Positions 34,297-46,041 of a stretch of 64,000 nt of DNA are shown here, in pieces. Made by a program: the position numbers and the translations under genes. This stretch comes from Forficula auricularia (lineage: Eukaryota > Arthropoda > Insecta > Dermaptera > Forficulidae): the NCBI GenBank assembly GCA_024734495.1, contig JALMQS010000068.1, positions 496,001-560,000 of the forward strand, given 5' to 3'. Within the stretch, counting starts at the first letter, position 1. Each line of letters begins with the position of its first letter. Below the pieces are notes generated by a model that was not told where the DNA came from, did not search any database, and saw nothing but the letters and a program-made list of their open reading frames with translations.

Positions 34297-35405
34297 ACTA
34301 GCTGTACCCGGCGTGTCTCCGGCAAGCCTGTTCCAGCAAGGCCCTCCGGTGGGGTGCCCTGGCGGGCAGCGTCTCGGGCTTCTCGGGATTGAAGTATTAG
34401 CTGTTCAAAATTGATTACCTTTTATGTAAATTGTTTATTTCTTAGGTGACTTTGACCATTTAAAGAAAGATTCAACTTCTTTGAAAATATTTGTTTAATA
34501 AATAAATCGAACAATGCTTGAAAATTTTTTCATAAATATAAAAGGGCAAGTAAACAACCCATCTACACTTTTCTGAATGAATAGGTCTGAGAAGGTCTAA
34601 AAAGAACCCTTCTTTTGTTATCTCTCTTGTTGACAATATTTTCCTTGAATATAAATATAATTATTTTTTAAGGGCGATATTTGTCGATCGGCGGCTCCCT
34701 TTTGATGCTTGAAGGCCCCTTTTGACAATAGGAAAGCGGACTTTGCAAATTCGGCTTACTGGACCTAAAGGTCAGATGGCTCTTAACACGAGTCGTAAAT
34801 AAATGTCAATGGTTTTTGGTTCCAGATGTTGATTTGTGGATTCATTGGCTTTTTGGGAAATTTCCAGAGATGACAGGCAGGTTTTGAGATAGTCAGAGAG
34901 TTGGAGTCAGTTCTATTTTGGAATCCACTGGGGACAGTTCAAAGCTGAAGCCCACTGGAGGCAGTTGTTAAATTGGAGTTAAGAGATGAATAAAAAACCA
35001 ATATGAAATAATCTCTTCTTTTAAATACATCCTTCTCTCCTCTCATCAAACCAGCACCAGGATTTAAACAGGTCGAATCGCTTGGGCGCGTTACCAGACC
35101 ATTCACGGGGATCTATCTTCGAGATAAAACAACAAATCGCCAACCTTTCTCTGGTCAAGAAGGGTTGCAACCAAAAACATAGTGTGTCGTAACACTATTC
35201 TTATTATAACAAAAATCTATTCATTCATATTTATTTTAGGGGCTGTGAATAAAATTGAAAAATTAAATTGATTTTAAATTGATGATACTAAATCAGTGCG
35301 ATCCGCGGAAAGTGAGAAAATAATGTTTACAAAATTTCATCTCAATCAGACAAATGGTGTCGGAGTCCATTAAAGTCAAACAGACAGACGAACAAACATC
35401 CAAAT
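34297..35405. mobile_element. Helentron-like element, complete by its ends
   Basis: Starts ACTAGCTGTACCCGGCGTGTC after a TA-rich run, with CCCTGGCGGGCAGCGTCTCGG inside, and ends GACAGACGAACAAACATCC next to TATATATA. It carries a 567-bp segment (34628-35194) beginning TGTT and ending AACA that may be a solo LTR. No coding frame. Confidence 0.5.
34628..35194 (+). repeat. Possible solo LTR
   Basis: Begins TGTTGACAAT and ends GTGTGTCGTAACA, has AATAAAAAACC in the second half as a possible polyadenylation signal, and differs in composition from the host repeat. The five bases on either side (tctct and ctatt) do not match, so there is no target duplication to support it. Confidence 0.25.
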
Positions 35406-35417
35406 TTATATATATAT

Positions 35418-35565
35418 ACTAGCTGTACCCGGCGTGCCTCCGGCACGCACCTGTCTCAGCTAGGCCCTCCGAGCGGGTTGCCCTGGCGGGCGGCGTCTCG
35501 GAATGAAAGTATGAGGTGTCCAAAATTGATTACCTTTTATGTAAATTGTTTTTTTTATATATATA
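35418..35565. mobile_element. Helentron-like 5' fragment
   Basis: ACTAGCTGTACCC followed by a perfect hairpin GCGTGCC-TCC-GGCACGC (35432-35448) and CCCTGGCGGGCGGCGTCTCGG. Stops after about 150 bp at a TATATA run, where the next element starts. Confidence 0.5.
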
Positions 35566-35575
35566 TATATATATA

Positions 35576-37343
35576 TAGCTGACCCGGCCACGCGTTGCTG
35601 TAGCTAAAGTTTTTGTTATATTACATTATAGTAAACAATCTAAGAGGAACGATAAGAGAACATCAGTCACGGAGTCCACTATGCTTTTTCACACAGATAG
35701 TATTTGTAAAAAAATATGGTGATCTCCTTATTTGACTTTCTACTACTATAACCCTTTAGTACAATGAAATTATTTACGAACAAAGACGAAAATGTTGATG
35801 TTGGTATACAAATTCACTGGATTGAGATTTGAAGGAAGTACGTTGAACACAATTAATTAAAATGTTCTTACACTTGATATTAAGCAGAAATCAATACAAA
35901 ATAAAAATTTATCAGATTTATTATTTCCATTTAATTTTATAACAAAATAAGTATATTACAGTATAATACAGTAAATAACATGTGACGCTTAAACTCATGA
36001 ATGAGGTAGGCAAGGCAGACAGTCTTAAACTTTTAAACATTAATATCTATTTTTTTGAATTATAAATACTTTCAATTTCAATTTAATTTAACACCAATCG
36101 GTGCACAATGTTTTTGGTTAACCTATCTTTAGCTAACACAAATAGATTCGACGGTTTCCCAACACGTGAACACGCAACATGCCCATGAGAAAAACATGGA
36201 TTTTCCAACACCTAAACCACAAATGGACATTGTTTGACCGTGAGATTTATTTGTAGACATGGCGAAAGCTAAACGAATTGGAAACTGTAGCCTTTTGAAG
36301 GGTATGGTAGAATCTGATGGTATCATCGGAATACGTGGCAGCAGGACCATTTTTCCCTTTAAACTTCCCAGCCAAAATGGTTGCTTCAAGAATGTTTCCG
36401 GTGATCTTTTTGATGACCAAACGCGTACCGTTACATAATTGAGGTGGATTCAAATTACGGAGGAGAATAATAGGGGAACCAATCTTTAATCGAAGATTAT
36501 GTGGTGGCATTCAGGGATATCTAATGAATTTAAAAATTCAATCAGGAAAATTTACACTTTCATTTTCTATCAACAACAGTATCGATTGATTTAAAAGACA
36601 TCAGATCAGCCTGGTAACAACTGTTGTATCTGGAAGTCAATTTCATCAACATCAACGTTTTTGGCTGCCAAAATCGCCCGTTGACTGAGCCATTCATGAT
36701 TCAAATAATTATTCTGTATATCCGGGAAAATACTCTGAATCAATTCATTTTTATCCTGAACAACAGTGCAAAAATTGTCTGGTAGTTTAATGCATCGCGT
36801 ATTTGGTTGCAGTTCTATTTTACCGTTCCCAATATCTAGTAGTTGTTCGGAAAATATTTGTGCTGATGGATCATTTTGCAATTGTACTCGCATATTTATG
36901 GTCAATCTATGTGGCCGGCTATGCTAACACCAAAAATTTAAAAAGTGGAAATATTTGAATTATACGGTATTTCGTTCACTACAAAATAAATTTAATTAAT
37001 TTTATAGCGTCAACAACACGTGGTAATTATGCTGTTAAAATGTAGCTTATATGACACGTTCGTAGATTTACCATAGCAGCGCCATCTATTGATTACTTAC
37101 TCAACCCAGTCGAAAGGTATCGACATCTGTTAGAATCATTTGGAAATTGTGACTGTCAAATAATAACAGACAAATAATTAGCAATAAATTAAAATTGCGA
37201 CTATAATTTGAGATTTAAACTATCCTACCTCTCAAGTTGGATCAAACTGCACATGGTGTGCGAATTTTATTATAATCGGTTCAGTGGTTTAGGAGTCCAT
37301 TGAGCAACAAACATTGTGACACGAGATTTATATATATTAAGAC
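35576..37343. mobile_element. Helitron/Helentron relic carrying helicase remains
   Basis: Starts TAGCTGACCCGGCCACGCGT directly after (TA)n and ends GTGACACGAGATTTATATAT. The middle holds PIF1-type helicase remains on the minus strand (36129-36905). Both ends resemble the neighbouring TATATA-bounded non-autonomous elements, so this one links that group to the Helitron class. Confidence 0.6.
36129..36905 (-). pseudogene. Helitron PIF1-like helicase, C-terminal part, frameshifted
   Basis: Three minus-strand pieces read in order: 36905-36606 (MRVQLQNDPSAQIFSEQLLD...LPDNFCTVV...LNHEWLSQRAILAAKN), 36510-36247 ([20 protein letters not shown]...[10 protein letters not shown]) and 36389-36129 ([11 protein letters not shown]...[23 protein letters not shown]). 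These are the last helicase motifs of Helitron RepHel proteins, where the final motif normally reads NKSQGQT. At least two frame changes and an interrupted stretch at 36511-36605 show the gene is dead. The Rep/HUH nuclease and the Walker A motif are absent. Confidence 0.85.
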
Positions 37344-38570
37344 AAGATATATGGCCACGACACTCCTACTTTGAATTTTTATAAAGTGTTTATTAAAGAT
37401 CGTACAATTTGCTTTCAATGGATTTCTATACAATTTCATTTTTCTTGCTAACTTCCATTTAAGTTTAGATAAAATATCTCAAACCCTGTAGCAGGGCAGG
37501 ATAAGCTCTTTGATGGCCAAGGCACGATGTAAGTGATGCAGGGCGCAGGGAACGCCTTACAAGATTATTTTTTTAAATATTATATTACGAGTAAATCCAT
37601 TTTTCTTTACACATATGTAATATATACTTAGTAATTATGTAGTGTTTTATATAATAAATTACATTATATTGTATACTAGGTACTCTATAAAGATGTAAAT
37701 TAAATTAAATTATTAATAATAATATTAAATTTTGATTAATTTTAATACTCGAAAATAAGCCATTATTGTCTTCAGAAACATATATTGCTTATTCTTGAAC
37801 TTGTCTTTATAGTATTATTCTATTTCTTTAAATAAAAATTTTATTCAAATTTTCTGGACCTGACTTAATCATTAAACTACCATATAATGGGAGGCGTTTG
37901 AATATAGCTTAATAATTAAGTCAGGCCACTACAAAACCATGAAAATGAATAAAGAGAAGATTAAATAAAATTTAAATTATTATTTTACTATTAAATTCAA
38001 TGAGAAAATAAAGTAAAAATATCTTGTCAATTCAATAATACTAGGGTATCCGGCCTGGAGTACCGAGTAACAATAGAATGCTGGATTGCTCCCCCTGAAT
38101 TCGTTAAGTCTCAAATTGACAAATACTTTTGCATATTTATCAATAAATATGATGATAGACATTTTTTACTACTCATAAATTTTTTAAGAACACAAAACTT
38201 TAAGAGATAAATTTTTGAAATCGTCTAAATCATTTTACCCCAATTTTGTTTAAGAGTGTATTTGACACCCTTCAGACCCTTCTCAAAATACTAATAATTG
38301 ATTGGAATTTTTTGAAATTATTTATAAAGTTATCTAGAAGAAGCCTCGTTCAAAAGTCGGTGATGGTTAAAAAGGTATAATGTTTTTTAAAATGAAAAAG
38401 AGCCATTCTAGAGAAAGGAGGTATCGGTGACGGAAAAATAGTGTAGAGCTCCGATAATTCGTGCTAATTGGGAGTGAGTGTACCTCGAATTTAAATATAA
38501 ATCCAAAATCCTGAATTAAAAAAAAACTAAAAAAAAAGAAAAAAATGGAAATTTTTTATTTTAGTTTTGT
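37344..38570. other. AT-rich intergenic, no gene seen
   Basis: The short minus-strand frame at 37980-38162 has no family features. 38395-38470 is a slightly GC-richer patch without identity. Confidence 0.4.
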
Positions 38571-38575
38571 TGGTT

Positions 38576-38751
38576 TTTTGGCTTTTCGGCCCTTCTAGCT
38601 ATAAGCCAATTTACGATACTATATATTTTTTAAATTTTGTCTCTACCCCGGGGGTCAGATTTTAGCCGAATGCCTCGAGTCAGATTCGAACCCGGGTCTA
38701 CTTGGTTAGCAGGATGATACGCTACCGCCTAGCCTATCTGACCCCCCCAAA
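38576..38751 (-). mobile_element. tRNA-derived SINE, well preserved
   Basis: On the minus strand the tRNA-like head runs from about 38747: A box TAGGCGGTAGCG (38720-38731) and B box GGGTTCGAATCTG (38681-38693), spaced as in a tRNA. The body contains CCCCCGGGGTAGAGACAAA and GGCTTATAGCTAGAAGGGCC, then an A-rich tail with AAAAGCC repeats. Same family as 10571-10748. Internal RNA polymerase III promoter inferred from the boxes. Confidence 0.75.
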
Positions 38752-38979
38752 TTTCCATTTTAATCATAAAGTAGTTATTGATTTATTTTGATTAGATAAT
38801 GTAAAATTTTTAAATAATATTAATTTCACATACCTAGCATTATTTAAATAATTCTCAACTTTAAAAACTAAAGATAGAAATTTTGTTTATTAAGGGAGTT
38901 TTTTTATAATTGTAGTAATTTATTTGTTTAGGTTTTAAAATAAGAGACGTGCAGCTTCAATTTTTTCTTTTTATTTATC

Positions 38980-39032
38980 AATTCCCACTAACGTTTCGGC
39001 CATTGTTTATGGCCATCTTCAGAGCGGGAATT
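38980..39032 (-). ncRNA. Hammerhead-like motif with 10-bp closing stem
   Basis: On the minus strand: outer stem AATTCCCGCT / AGTGGGAATT (10 pairs, one G-T), then CTGAAGA-T, inner stem GGCCAT / ATGGCC, then GAAACGTT. The CTGANGA and GAAA blocks and the two stems match the hammerhead layout with a minimal stem III, except for one extra base between CTGAAGA and stem II. This is the cleanest single example in the window. Self-cleavage is not shown by the sequence. Confidence 0.4.
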
Positions 39033-39059
39033 AGTCAATATTTATATAAAAAAAAATTT

Positions 39060-41429
39060 GATACACTTGTCATTAGTTAAATTATATACAAGAAACATAA
39101 ATAGGTTATATACAAAACTTTTTACAGGGTGTTCGCTAGAAGGCCGAAAGATATAATGTTCTTAAGACTACAATTGTCTTTTTTTCCTTCAAGACGAAAT
39201 GTCGATTGCGTCGATAGTAATTTTATACACATTTTGATTTTCAATATTTAATATATTCAAGAAAATAATGGATTTATACAATTAATAATAATAGCCAGTA
39301 TTTATGGAGTGTGATTTTTTAAGAGGGATAAAATTTTTGGCCGTATTTTATTAACTCTAATATTTTTAGAATAACGTAAAGAACTTCGTTCCTGACTGGG
39401 GTCACCCGACCGCACACGTTTGAATTTTTCATTTCTTTTATTTTCCCCAATTCCCAATTGAATAATGCCAAAATGGAAACCAACAAATGAACCCATTTTA
39501 ATTCACGGCTAAACTTTTCACCTGTTTACAATTTAATCCTTAAATGCTTCGCGTTTATTATAAATCTATTTTTAAGTAATACCCCGCCTAGCATACCGTC
39601 ACACACATACATTTACTTGCTCATTTGTGCGGGGAATAAATAATTGTTTTGTGTCTAATTTATATCAAATTAGGCAATAAATAACGTTAAGCTTAGCCCT
39701 TGTGACGGAGCTGATTTAAATATTGGCTCGAAGCAAGCTAGAGCTGAGCGAGCGAAGACCATCAGACACCCACACTTTTGCAGAAGATGATTAATGTCAG
39801 GGGCAGAGAGTAAATTAAAATCAAAATGACGGAGATTTTGCGATAGGGGGAATTTTATTCGGAAAATTAGTAGAATTAAGAAAATTCGATTTTCAAAATT
39901 CGGATTTAAAATGATTTACATGGTATAATATAATGAGAGAGAGTAAATCTATACTGCGGGAAACTAAATAGATTTGTCACCTAGTTTAAATGAGTGTTTT
40001 ATAAAAGAAATACAATTCTTTTTGTTAGAAATCCAAAAAGTCTCTATTAAGAGGGTTCGAGACTGTATATCATTTTTATAAGAAAATTCTCAATTTTTTA
40101 CCATCGAATCATTATTATATGTATTGAATATTTATTCCCGAAATTTGAAGTTGATCGTCTGTCCCATTACGGAGAAATAAATGATTGAAAATTGTCCTTT
40201 TAACATGGAAGTAAATAGACCGAACTTTTAAAAGGGCTATAACTTCTATACAAATTATACCATTTTCAACAAATTTATACAGATCAATAATTCAACTTTT
40301 TATGAATCGAATGATACATTTTTCAAGAGATTTGACAGTCTAGTTAATTAGTTATTCATAAATGTAAAAATAAAAAGTTATTTGCTGCCAACAGAATATG
40401 ACAAAAGCACTAGTGTAGAATTCCAACTCTTGAAATCGTTTTTGTGTTAAATAAATGTTTTTATAATGAGAAAAAATTTATCTCAATATTCTTTTTATTA
40501 ATATTATCAAAACAAAGATTTTTATTCGAAATTAACCTCATTATTAACATTTTTTTTTATTAAAAATTTAGTAGACAGAAGTTGTTACTCTGGAGAAAAA
40601 CAAAAGATTTTTTCGAAGATCAATCAGATAGATAAGCTGTCTCAAACTCCCTTAAGTTATATTAAACGATCACTAGTAACGTTTCGCTGTTTTATTATAG
40701 TTTATTCATGCTCTATAAAGAAACAAATACATTCAAATTACTTATATGGTACACTCTCAAATTAATCAAAACATTTTTTATATACCATCACCATGGTCAA
40801 TTTTTTTCTAAACACTTTGTCGGTTCATTTAGCTTTTGCTATTCAGTTATAGATATAACGATTTGAACACACTCAACACCAATATTTTATTTAGAGTAGC
40901 GATATAGTACATACTCACTGCACTCTCAAATGATTTAAATTAAATTAAATAAAATCTTTCTAAAATCAATAAACTTCTTTTACCATTAACCACCCACTTC
41001 ATTTATATAAATAAATAAAAAAATTTACCAAAGAAAAAATAAACTTTGAATCAATGGAGAGAACCACTCTGTCGATGGATTGTCAGTCTGGAATCTATGC
41101 AATCGCTCTTGACAATTTACCAAAGTGGAATCGATAGAAAGACTTAAGGAATGGAATTCCAGACATCCTCATGGAAATGCCGAACACGTCAAGAGGCCAA
41201 ACAAAAACCCCCAAAGCAAAGCAACAACAACAACAGATAAAAGAGCAATAACAAAAAATAGTAAATAGTGATTTGTTTCCTGAGCTTGTTTGATATTCTA
41301 ATACTAGTCACAATATATATATTTGTTATCCTTCAACGACATATAACTTTTTCATTTTTATATCGAGTTATAGGCGTAAAACACCAAACGTAGCTCGCTA
41401 AATTTTTGCTTTAGTTAAAAGCAATATAT
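39060..41429. other. Intergenic, no gene identified
   Basis: 39300-39830 is GC-richer and contains a 64-residue minus-strand frame (MGSFVGFHFGIIQLGIGEN) without recognisable family. 41040-41230 is another more balanced patch. I see no splice or motif support for either. Confidence 0.35.
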
Positions 41430-41706
41430 TAATGTGAAAGTTTATAATGGGAAAATAAGGACAAGTTTTTATGTGTGAATTTTTTATTTATCAGGCAACG
41501 TTTCTATTACTACTACTATTTAGTGGGTAAACTATTAAGGCAGGTTTGTTTTGGAATTGTAATTGTACTTTTGTAACTTGATATTAATAATGTTCTTATA
41601 ATTGTAGAAGCCCTGAAGAAGTCAGCAAAGTCGACGAAACGTTGACTGATAAATAAAAAATTCACAGATAAAAACTTGTCCTTATTTTCCCATTATAAAC
41701 TTTCAA
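41430..41706. mobile_element. Foldback element (family D) with hairpin motif
   Basis: Arms of about 70 bp, nearly identical and inverted: GAAAGTTTATAATGGGAAAATAAGGACAAG at left and its complement at right. The right arm begins with CTGAAGA-A-GTC-loop-GAC-GAAACGTT (41613-41643, plus strand). The left arm keeps only the AACGTTTC part. Confidence 0.65.
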
Positions 41707-42148
41707 ATTAATACAAATTATCCACGGAAATGATAATAATAACGATATATTAATATTATTTTTAATTTTAAATTCAGATAAAAGGGTCGATTTTTATTTG
41801 CATCCAAGATTAAGTTGAAATACAATTTATTTTTCTGAAAAACTTTTGACCTGGCTCTGGGTCATCAAAGCATCGCAGTGAACAAAGTTTTGAACTTGAA
41901 TGTGTGGTATATTGAAAATAATATTAATATACACAGAGGTTCCTTAGTTGACCTTTTTGAACCCTGAAGAAGGAGGGACCATGCTCCGAATCGACAAGTT
42001 TTTTAAGGGAAATTCGAAGTTCTAATACACTATTTTATTCATAATTTGTGGGTTTCATTAAACTTGAGCTGCCTTTGCATCAATTCAGCATTGAGTTCTA
42101 CTATTGAATGTTTAATAGAAAATACCTCTATTTAATAAAATTTCCTAA

Positions 42149-42695
42149 TTTTTTTTTTTTTATAAATTTTATTAAACCAATTATTTTACATTAATTAATG
42201 TATACATTGTATTTTGCTTCGATTCCGGAGATTACTTCTCCACCATCGAGTGTCCTTATTCATCTTTAGTCCTTGTTTTTAATAAGAGGAAAAATCTAAT
42301 TAGATAAAAAAACCTCTTTTCCGATAATTATTTCAATTCCTATATTCCCCAATCAAGTCGATTAGTTTTAATTACCCAATCCCTTCCCAATCCTTCCTCT
42401 CCCGATATATCAAAATTTTCTAGTTTTTTTTTTTTTTTTTTTATAAATTTTATTAAACCAATTATTTTACATTAATTAATGTATACATTGTATCTTTTGC
42501 TTCGATTCCGGAGATAACTTCTCCACCATCGAGTGTCCTTGATCATCTTTAGTCCTTGTTTTTAGTAAGAGGAAAAATCTAATTAGATAAAAAAACCTCT
42601 TTTCCGATAATTATTTCAATTCCATTATTCCCCAATCAAGTCGATTGGTATTTCCTCAATTCCTCTCCTCTATCTCCTCCTCAAAATTTTCTAGT
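42149..42695 (-). repeat. Two tandem copies of a LINE 3' end with A tails
   Basis: Plus-strand T runs at 42149-42161 (13) and 42424-42442 (19) each precede the same about 260-bp block (ATAAATTTTATTAAACC..., CGATTCCGGAGAT.ACTTCTC, GTCCTTGTTTTTA.TAAGAGG), 281 bp apart. Read on the minus strand these are two 3' ends with poly(A), both cut at about the same 5' point. A few substitutions separate them. Confidence 0.65.
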
Positions 42696-42930
42696 TTTAA
42701 TATAATATAAAATAATACATATTTGTAATAAACTATTAGGGGGTTTTAAAATTAAAAAAATTTAATTAATAAAAGAAAATTGAAATAAACTGCAACGGAT
42801 CGTTGCTAGACTTTATCCAAAGTCATTTGAAATATTCATATGTTTATTCCTTTATTATTAATCAAATATCACTGGCTATTTGAAATACATGTTGACTTAA
42901 AATCAAAAATAACGATCGATTCTTATCTAA

Positions 42931-43510
42931 TACTAGAGCAGGAGTGTCCATCCTTTTGGCTTACCCGGGCCGCATTTGAAGAAAAAACCATATAAAATAT
43001 ACTAATTCTATTGATATTTGTCAATAAAAAAAATATATCTAATAATGTAGAATAATGTAATCTACCATAAGAATAAATAAGATGCAAAAATGTCATATCA
43101 CAATAATCTTTGAGTTCTTTCCTTTCAGAAAATTTTTTGTAAATCATTTAGCACTTCAAAAGTTTTAACTAATTACTGAAATAATAAATATTTTAGAAAA
43201 TGTAAATATGAGATGAAGAATGGTTTTTAAATATTCTTAACTTCATTATTTTTTTACTTGAAAGCTCAGCTTATAACTTTGCTTTAGTGAATTTTATTCT
43301 TGAAAATATTTTTTCACATTAAAATTTGAAAATCTGGTCAATATTTTTTTGGGGGATGATTTTCCAATTTCTTCTTATTTTATGAAAAAAAATTTTTATC
43401 AATAATCCAGTAAGTACATAATAATCTTAATGTTTCAAGGAAGTTAATAATTTTATTTAGGGTAATTCATTGCAGTGTTGGACCGCGGGTTGGACAGCCT
43501 TGTACTAGAG
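42931..43510. mobile_element. hAT MITE with 8-bp target duplication
   Basis: tactagag at 42931-42938 and 43503-43510 bracket 564 bp. The ends are CAGGAGTGTCCATCC and, inverted, CAAGGCTGTCCAACC. It interrupts the phrase CTAATACTAGAGGAATAACC that is uninterrupted at 30810-30830, giving an empty-site paralogue. Inside, TTTTGGCTTACCCGGGCCGCATTTGAAG resembles the start of vertebrate Charlie-type hAT repeats. No transposase. Confidence 0.85.
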
Positions 43511-43984
43511 GAATAACCTTATTAATATTCATTTTTATGTCTTGACCATGAGCTATATCGGTTTATATTAAACCGATCAAATAAATGAATAAATTTTAAA
43601 GAATTAAAAAAGTACCACCTTAATATAAGGTAAAGTACCTACTTTAAAATATAATTTTACTAAAAACTTTATATAATCTTTTTTGTGGTCCTCAAGGTAC
43701 TCATTTAGAATATTAAATGTCATCTCTTTATGGTCTATCTTTGTTTTGTCACTGAGTACTAGATAAAACAAATAAAATTGTTCCACAGTAAGAACTATAA
43801 ATGATACATCAAGAAGTGTAATAGTTAAAATATACAAAAGGTCTTTCGAATTTCATGTTTTAACTTAGCAGTAACCAAGAGGGTTAATTTGAGAATTTTA
43901 CGTGCGCCTGTATTTAGGCAACTAACTCGGCGTACAAGATTAGAAGCTGCGTAGAGGCTAGGCGAGTCTAATCATTTCCAAGCT

Positions 43985-44150
43985 TTATGAGATTGCATAA
44001 AATAGTATTGTCAGAAGGAATTTCGTCTTTAGGTAGGTGTAGGCCTAATATCTGGAAGTCAGGTTTGGCGCACGAGTTCGACTCCTGAGGGGTAGGCCCG
44101 TAGACAGGAGTGCACTTACTGGAAAAATTTAATCCCGTTCTAAGTTTGTC
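43985..44150. other. Possible tRNA-like SINE head, weak
   Basis: GAGTTCGACTCCTG at 44077-44090 resembles a B box, with TAGGTGTAGGCC some 40 bases upstream as a poor A box. No second copy in the window. Confidence 0.2.
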
Positions 44151-44433
44151 CTTTTTTAATTTTAATTTGTAAACCTGTTTCTCGCTAATAAATATGAGAG
44201 AAAAAGTTTAAAAGAAGACTACGGTAATTCTTCAGTTTTAAAATCTATTGGAATAGAATAATATAAAAATAAAAATATCTATTATTTATATTTTAAAAAG
44301 AACCGTGTTTGGTGGCCCTATTTTATTTAAATTGAATTGGCTAAGGGGCCAGTAAGGGGAAAATAAAAAGTTGAAATAAAAGTCAACTTCTATTTGTTAC
44401 TTTATTTTGGGCAGACGTAATCGATATTTTAAC

Positions 44434-44468
44434 AACGTTTCGAGCGCTATACCGCTGCTCTTCATCAG
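44434..44468 (-). ncRNA. Hammerhead-like motif with exact CTGATGA
   Basis: Minus strand: CTGATGA-A-GAGC-loop-GCTC-GAAACGTT. The consensus CTGATGA and GAAA blocks are both exact and stem II is 4 bp. A stem I is not obvious from the flanks. One extra A lies between CTGATGA and stem II, as in the other copies. Confidence 0.35.
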
Positions 44469-44835
44469 TGCACGTCAACTGGAAAAGATCATTGCATGTT
44501 TTAATTTTTTGTTTTAACATTTATAATAAATTTTTTAAAGGGTGGAAATGAGGATTATATACTACTCACCCAAGTCATAAAAACACGTAAAATCTATCTC
44601 CAGAAGACGTTTTACATCAAGAATCATTAGACTGGTAACAAGTTATTCCAACTGAACAATTTCAAATACTGTCTTTCTTCCTGCCTTCATTTTACACACA
44701 CAGAAGTGAAGCTCCCCACCCCACTACAAGATCAACGCACTCCAGGCTATTTATAAATCCACATATCGCACAAAAGATCGATAATTGATACAAAATTTAT
44801 TATTTAAATAATATAATTATCTACTTATATATAAT

Positions 44836-45340
44836 CTGACCAAAAACATTAATGTGAAAAAGGGCCAAGTTCGGTACAAACGGATTCGCCAACAAAAGAG
44901 TTGAGATCTAAATGAATACCAAGTTCCATAGCAGTTTCTTAAATCATAGCTATAGGGATGAACAACGTTCTTCAATTGATTTAAAAGAAAATTTATTACG
45001 TTCTTTGATATTGAATTTATAACTCTGCAAGTTATAATAGTCAATAACTTATGTTTAACGAGATGATATTATTAATACAAGATTAAAATTTAGCTTTGCT
45101 AGTTGTTCTATTTTATACTACAAATAATTTAGTTGGATATAAAAATTGGTAAGTTATAAATTTAATATCAAAGAACGTAACAATTGTCTTTTAAATCAAT
45201 TGAAGATCGTTGTTCATCCCTATAGCTGTGATTTAAACAACTGCCATGGAACTTGGTACCCGTTTAGATCTCAATACTTTTGTCGGCGAAGCCGTTGGTA
45301 CCGAACTTGTCCCCTTTTTTATATTTATGTTTTTGGTCAG
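44836..45340. repeat. Long palindrome, two 188-bp arms
   Basis: The arms 44836-45023 and 45153-45340 have the same length and are inverted copies with scattered differences, separated by 129 bp. Shared words include CTGACCAAAAACAT, TTCATCCCTATAGCT, CTTGGTACC/complement and CAAAGAACGT. The two short frames found in the arms are the same sequence read twice. Probably a foldback transposon. No target duplication was resolved. Confidence 0.7.
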
Positions 45341-45424
45341 ATATCATTAATTTTTGAAAATTTTATCCTTTAATTTATCTAAATAATTGCATTTAAACAT
45401 TTATATTAATAATTATTAAATATT

Positions 45425-45970
45425 TCTCATAAAATATCTGTTAAAAACCCGGTCGGTTTTTCATAAATTTCACCCCTTCATTTCGGGCCCCGAAGAAGGG
45501 AAAGTTTCGGTTTTTCAATTTCCTCCTTTATTAATGTGCAAAGCTTTACCAGTAAGTCAAATTTCAGCATTCTAGCTTGATTGTATTTTCACTATATGTT
45601 AATTAAGCCTATAATAAATTTTACCCCTTTAGGTCCTGAAAAAGGGAAAGTTTCATTTTTTCGATTTTTCCCTTTAATTGTATCCCAAACTCTACCAGTA
45701 TGCAAATTTCAGCATTCTAGGATAAGCGGAAGTACTATAGGTTTTTAATATGTGAGTCAGTCAGTGAGTGTTAAAAATGGCACTTTTCAGAGTTTAATAA
45801 CTCAAGAACTATAATAGATGTATTCATGAAGTTTGCGATTCTAGATGTTCCAGTGGGCCTTATTTGGCATGCAAAACTTCAAGTGTGTAGGTCTAATAGA
45901 TTTTGTGTTATGGGGGGTCGAAAATAGCTCGAAATATACGAGTCGTCCGTTTTTCGAACTTGCCTGACAC
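45425..45970. repeat. Helentron-like or other noncoding repeat
   Basis: Contains CCCCGAAGAAGGGAAAGTTTCGG and GTCCTGAAAAAGGGAAAGTTTC as internal duplicates and GTGAGTCAGTCAGTGAGTG, similar in style to the GAGTGAGTGAGTGAGT end at 7405. Boundaries are not clear. Confidence 0.35.
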
Positions 45971-46041
45971 ACTGCCGAGTGATGTAAATAATATCACATT
46001 AATATTAAAAAAGACGTTTCTTCTTTCGTAGTTATAGAATA

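Noticed and set aside
44817..45373. Two similar 75-residue frames as paralogous small genes
   Set aside because: They are the two arms of one palindrome read on opposite strands.
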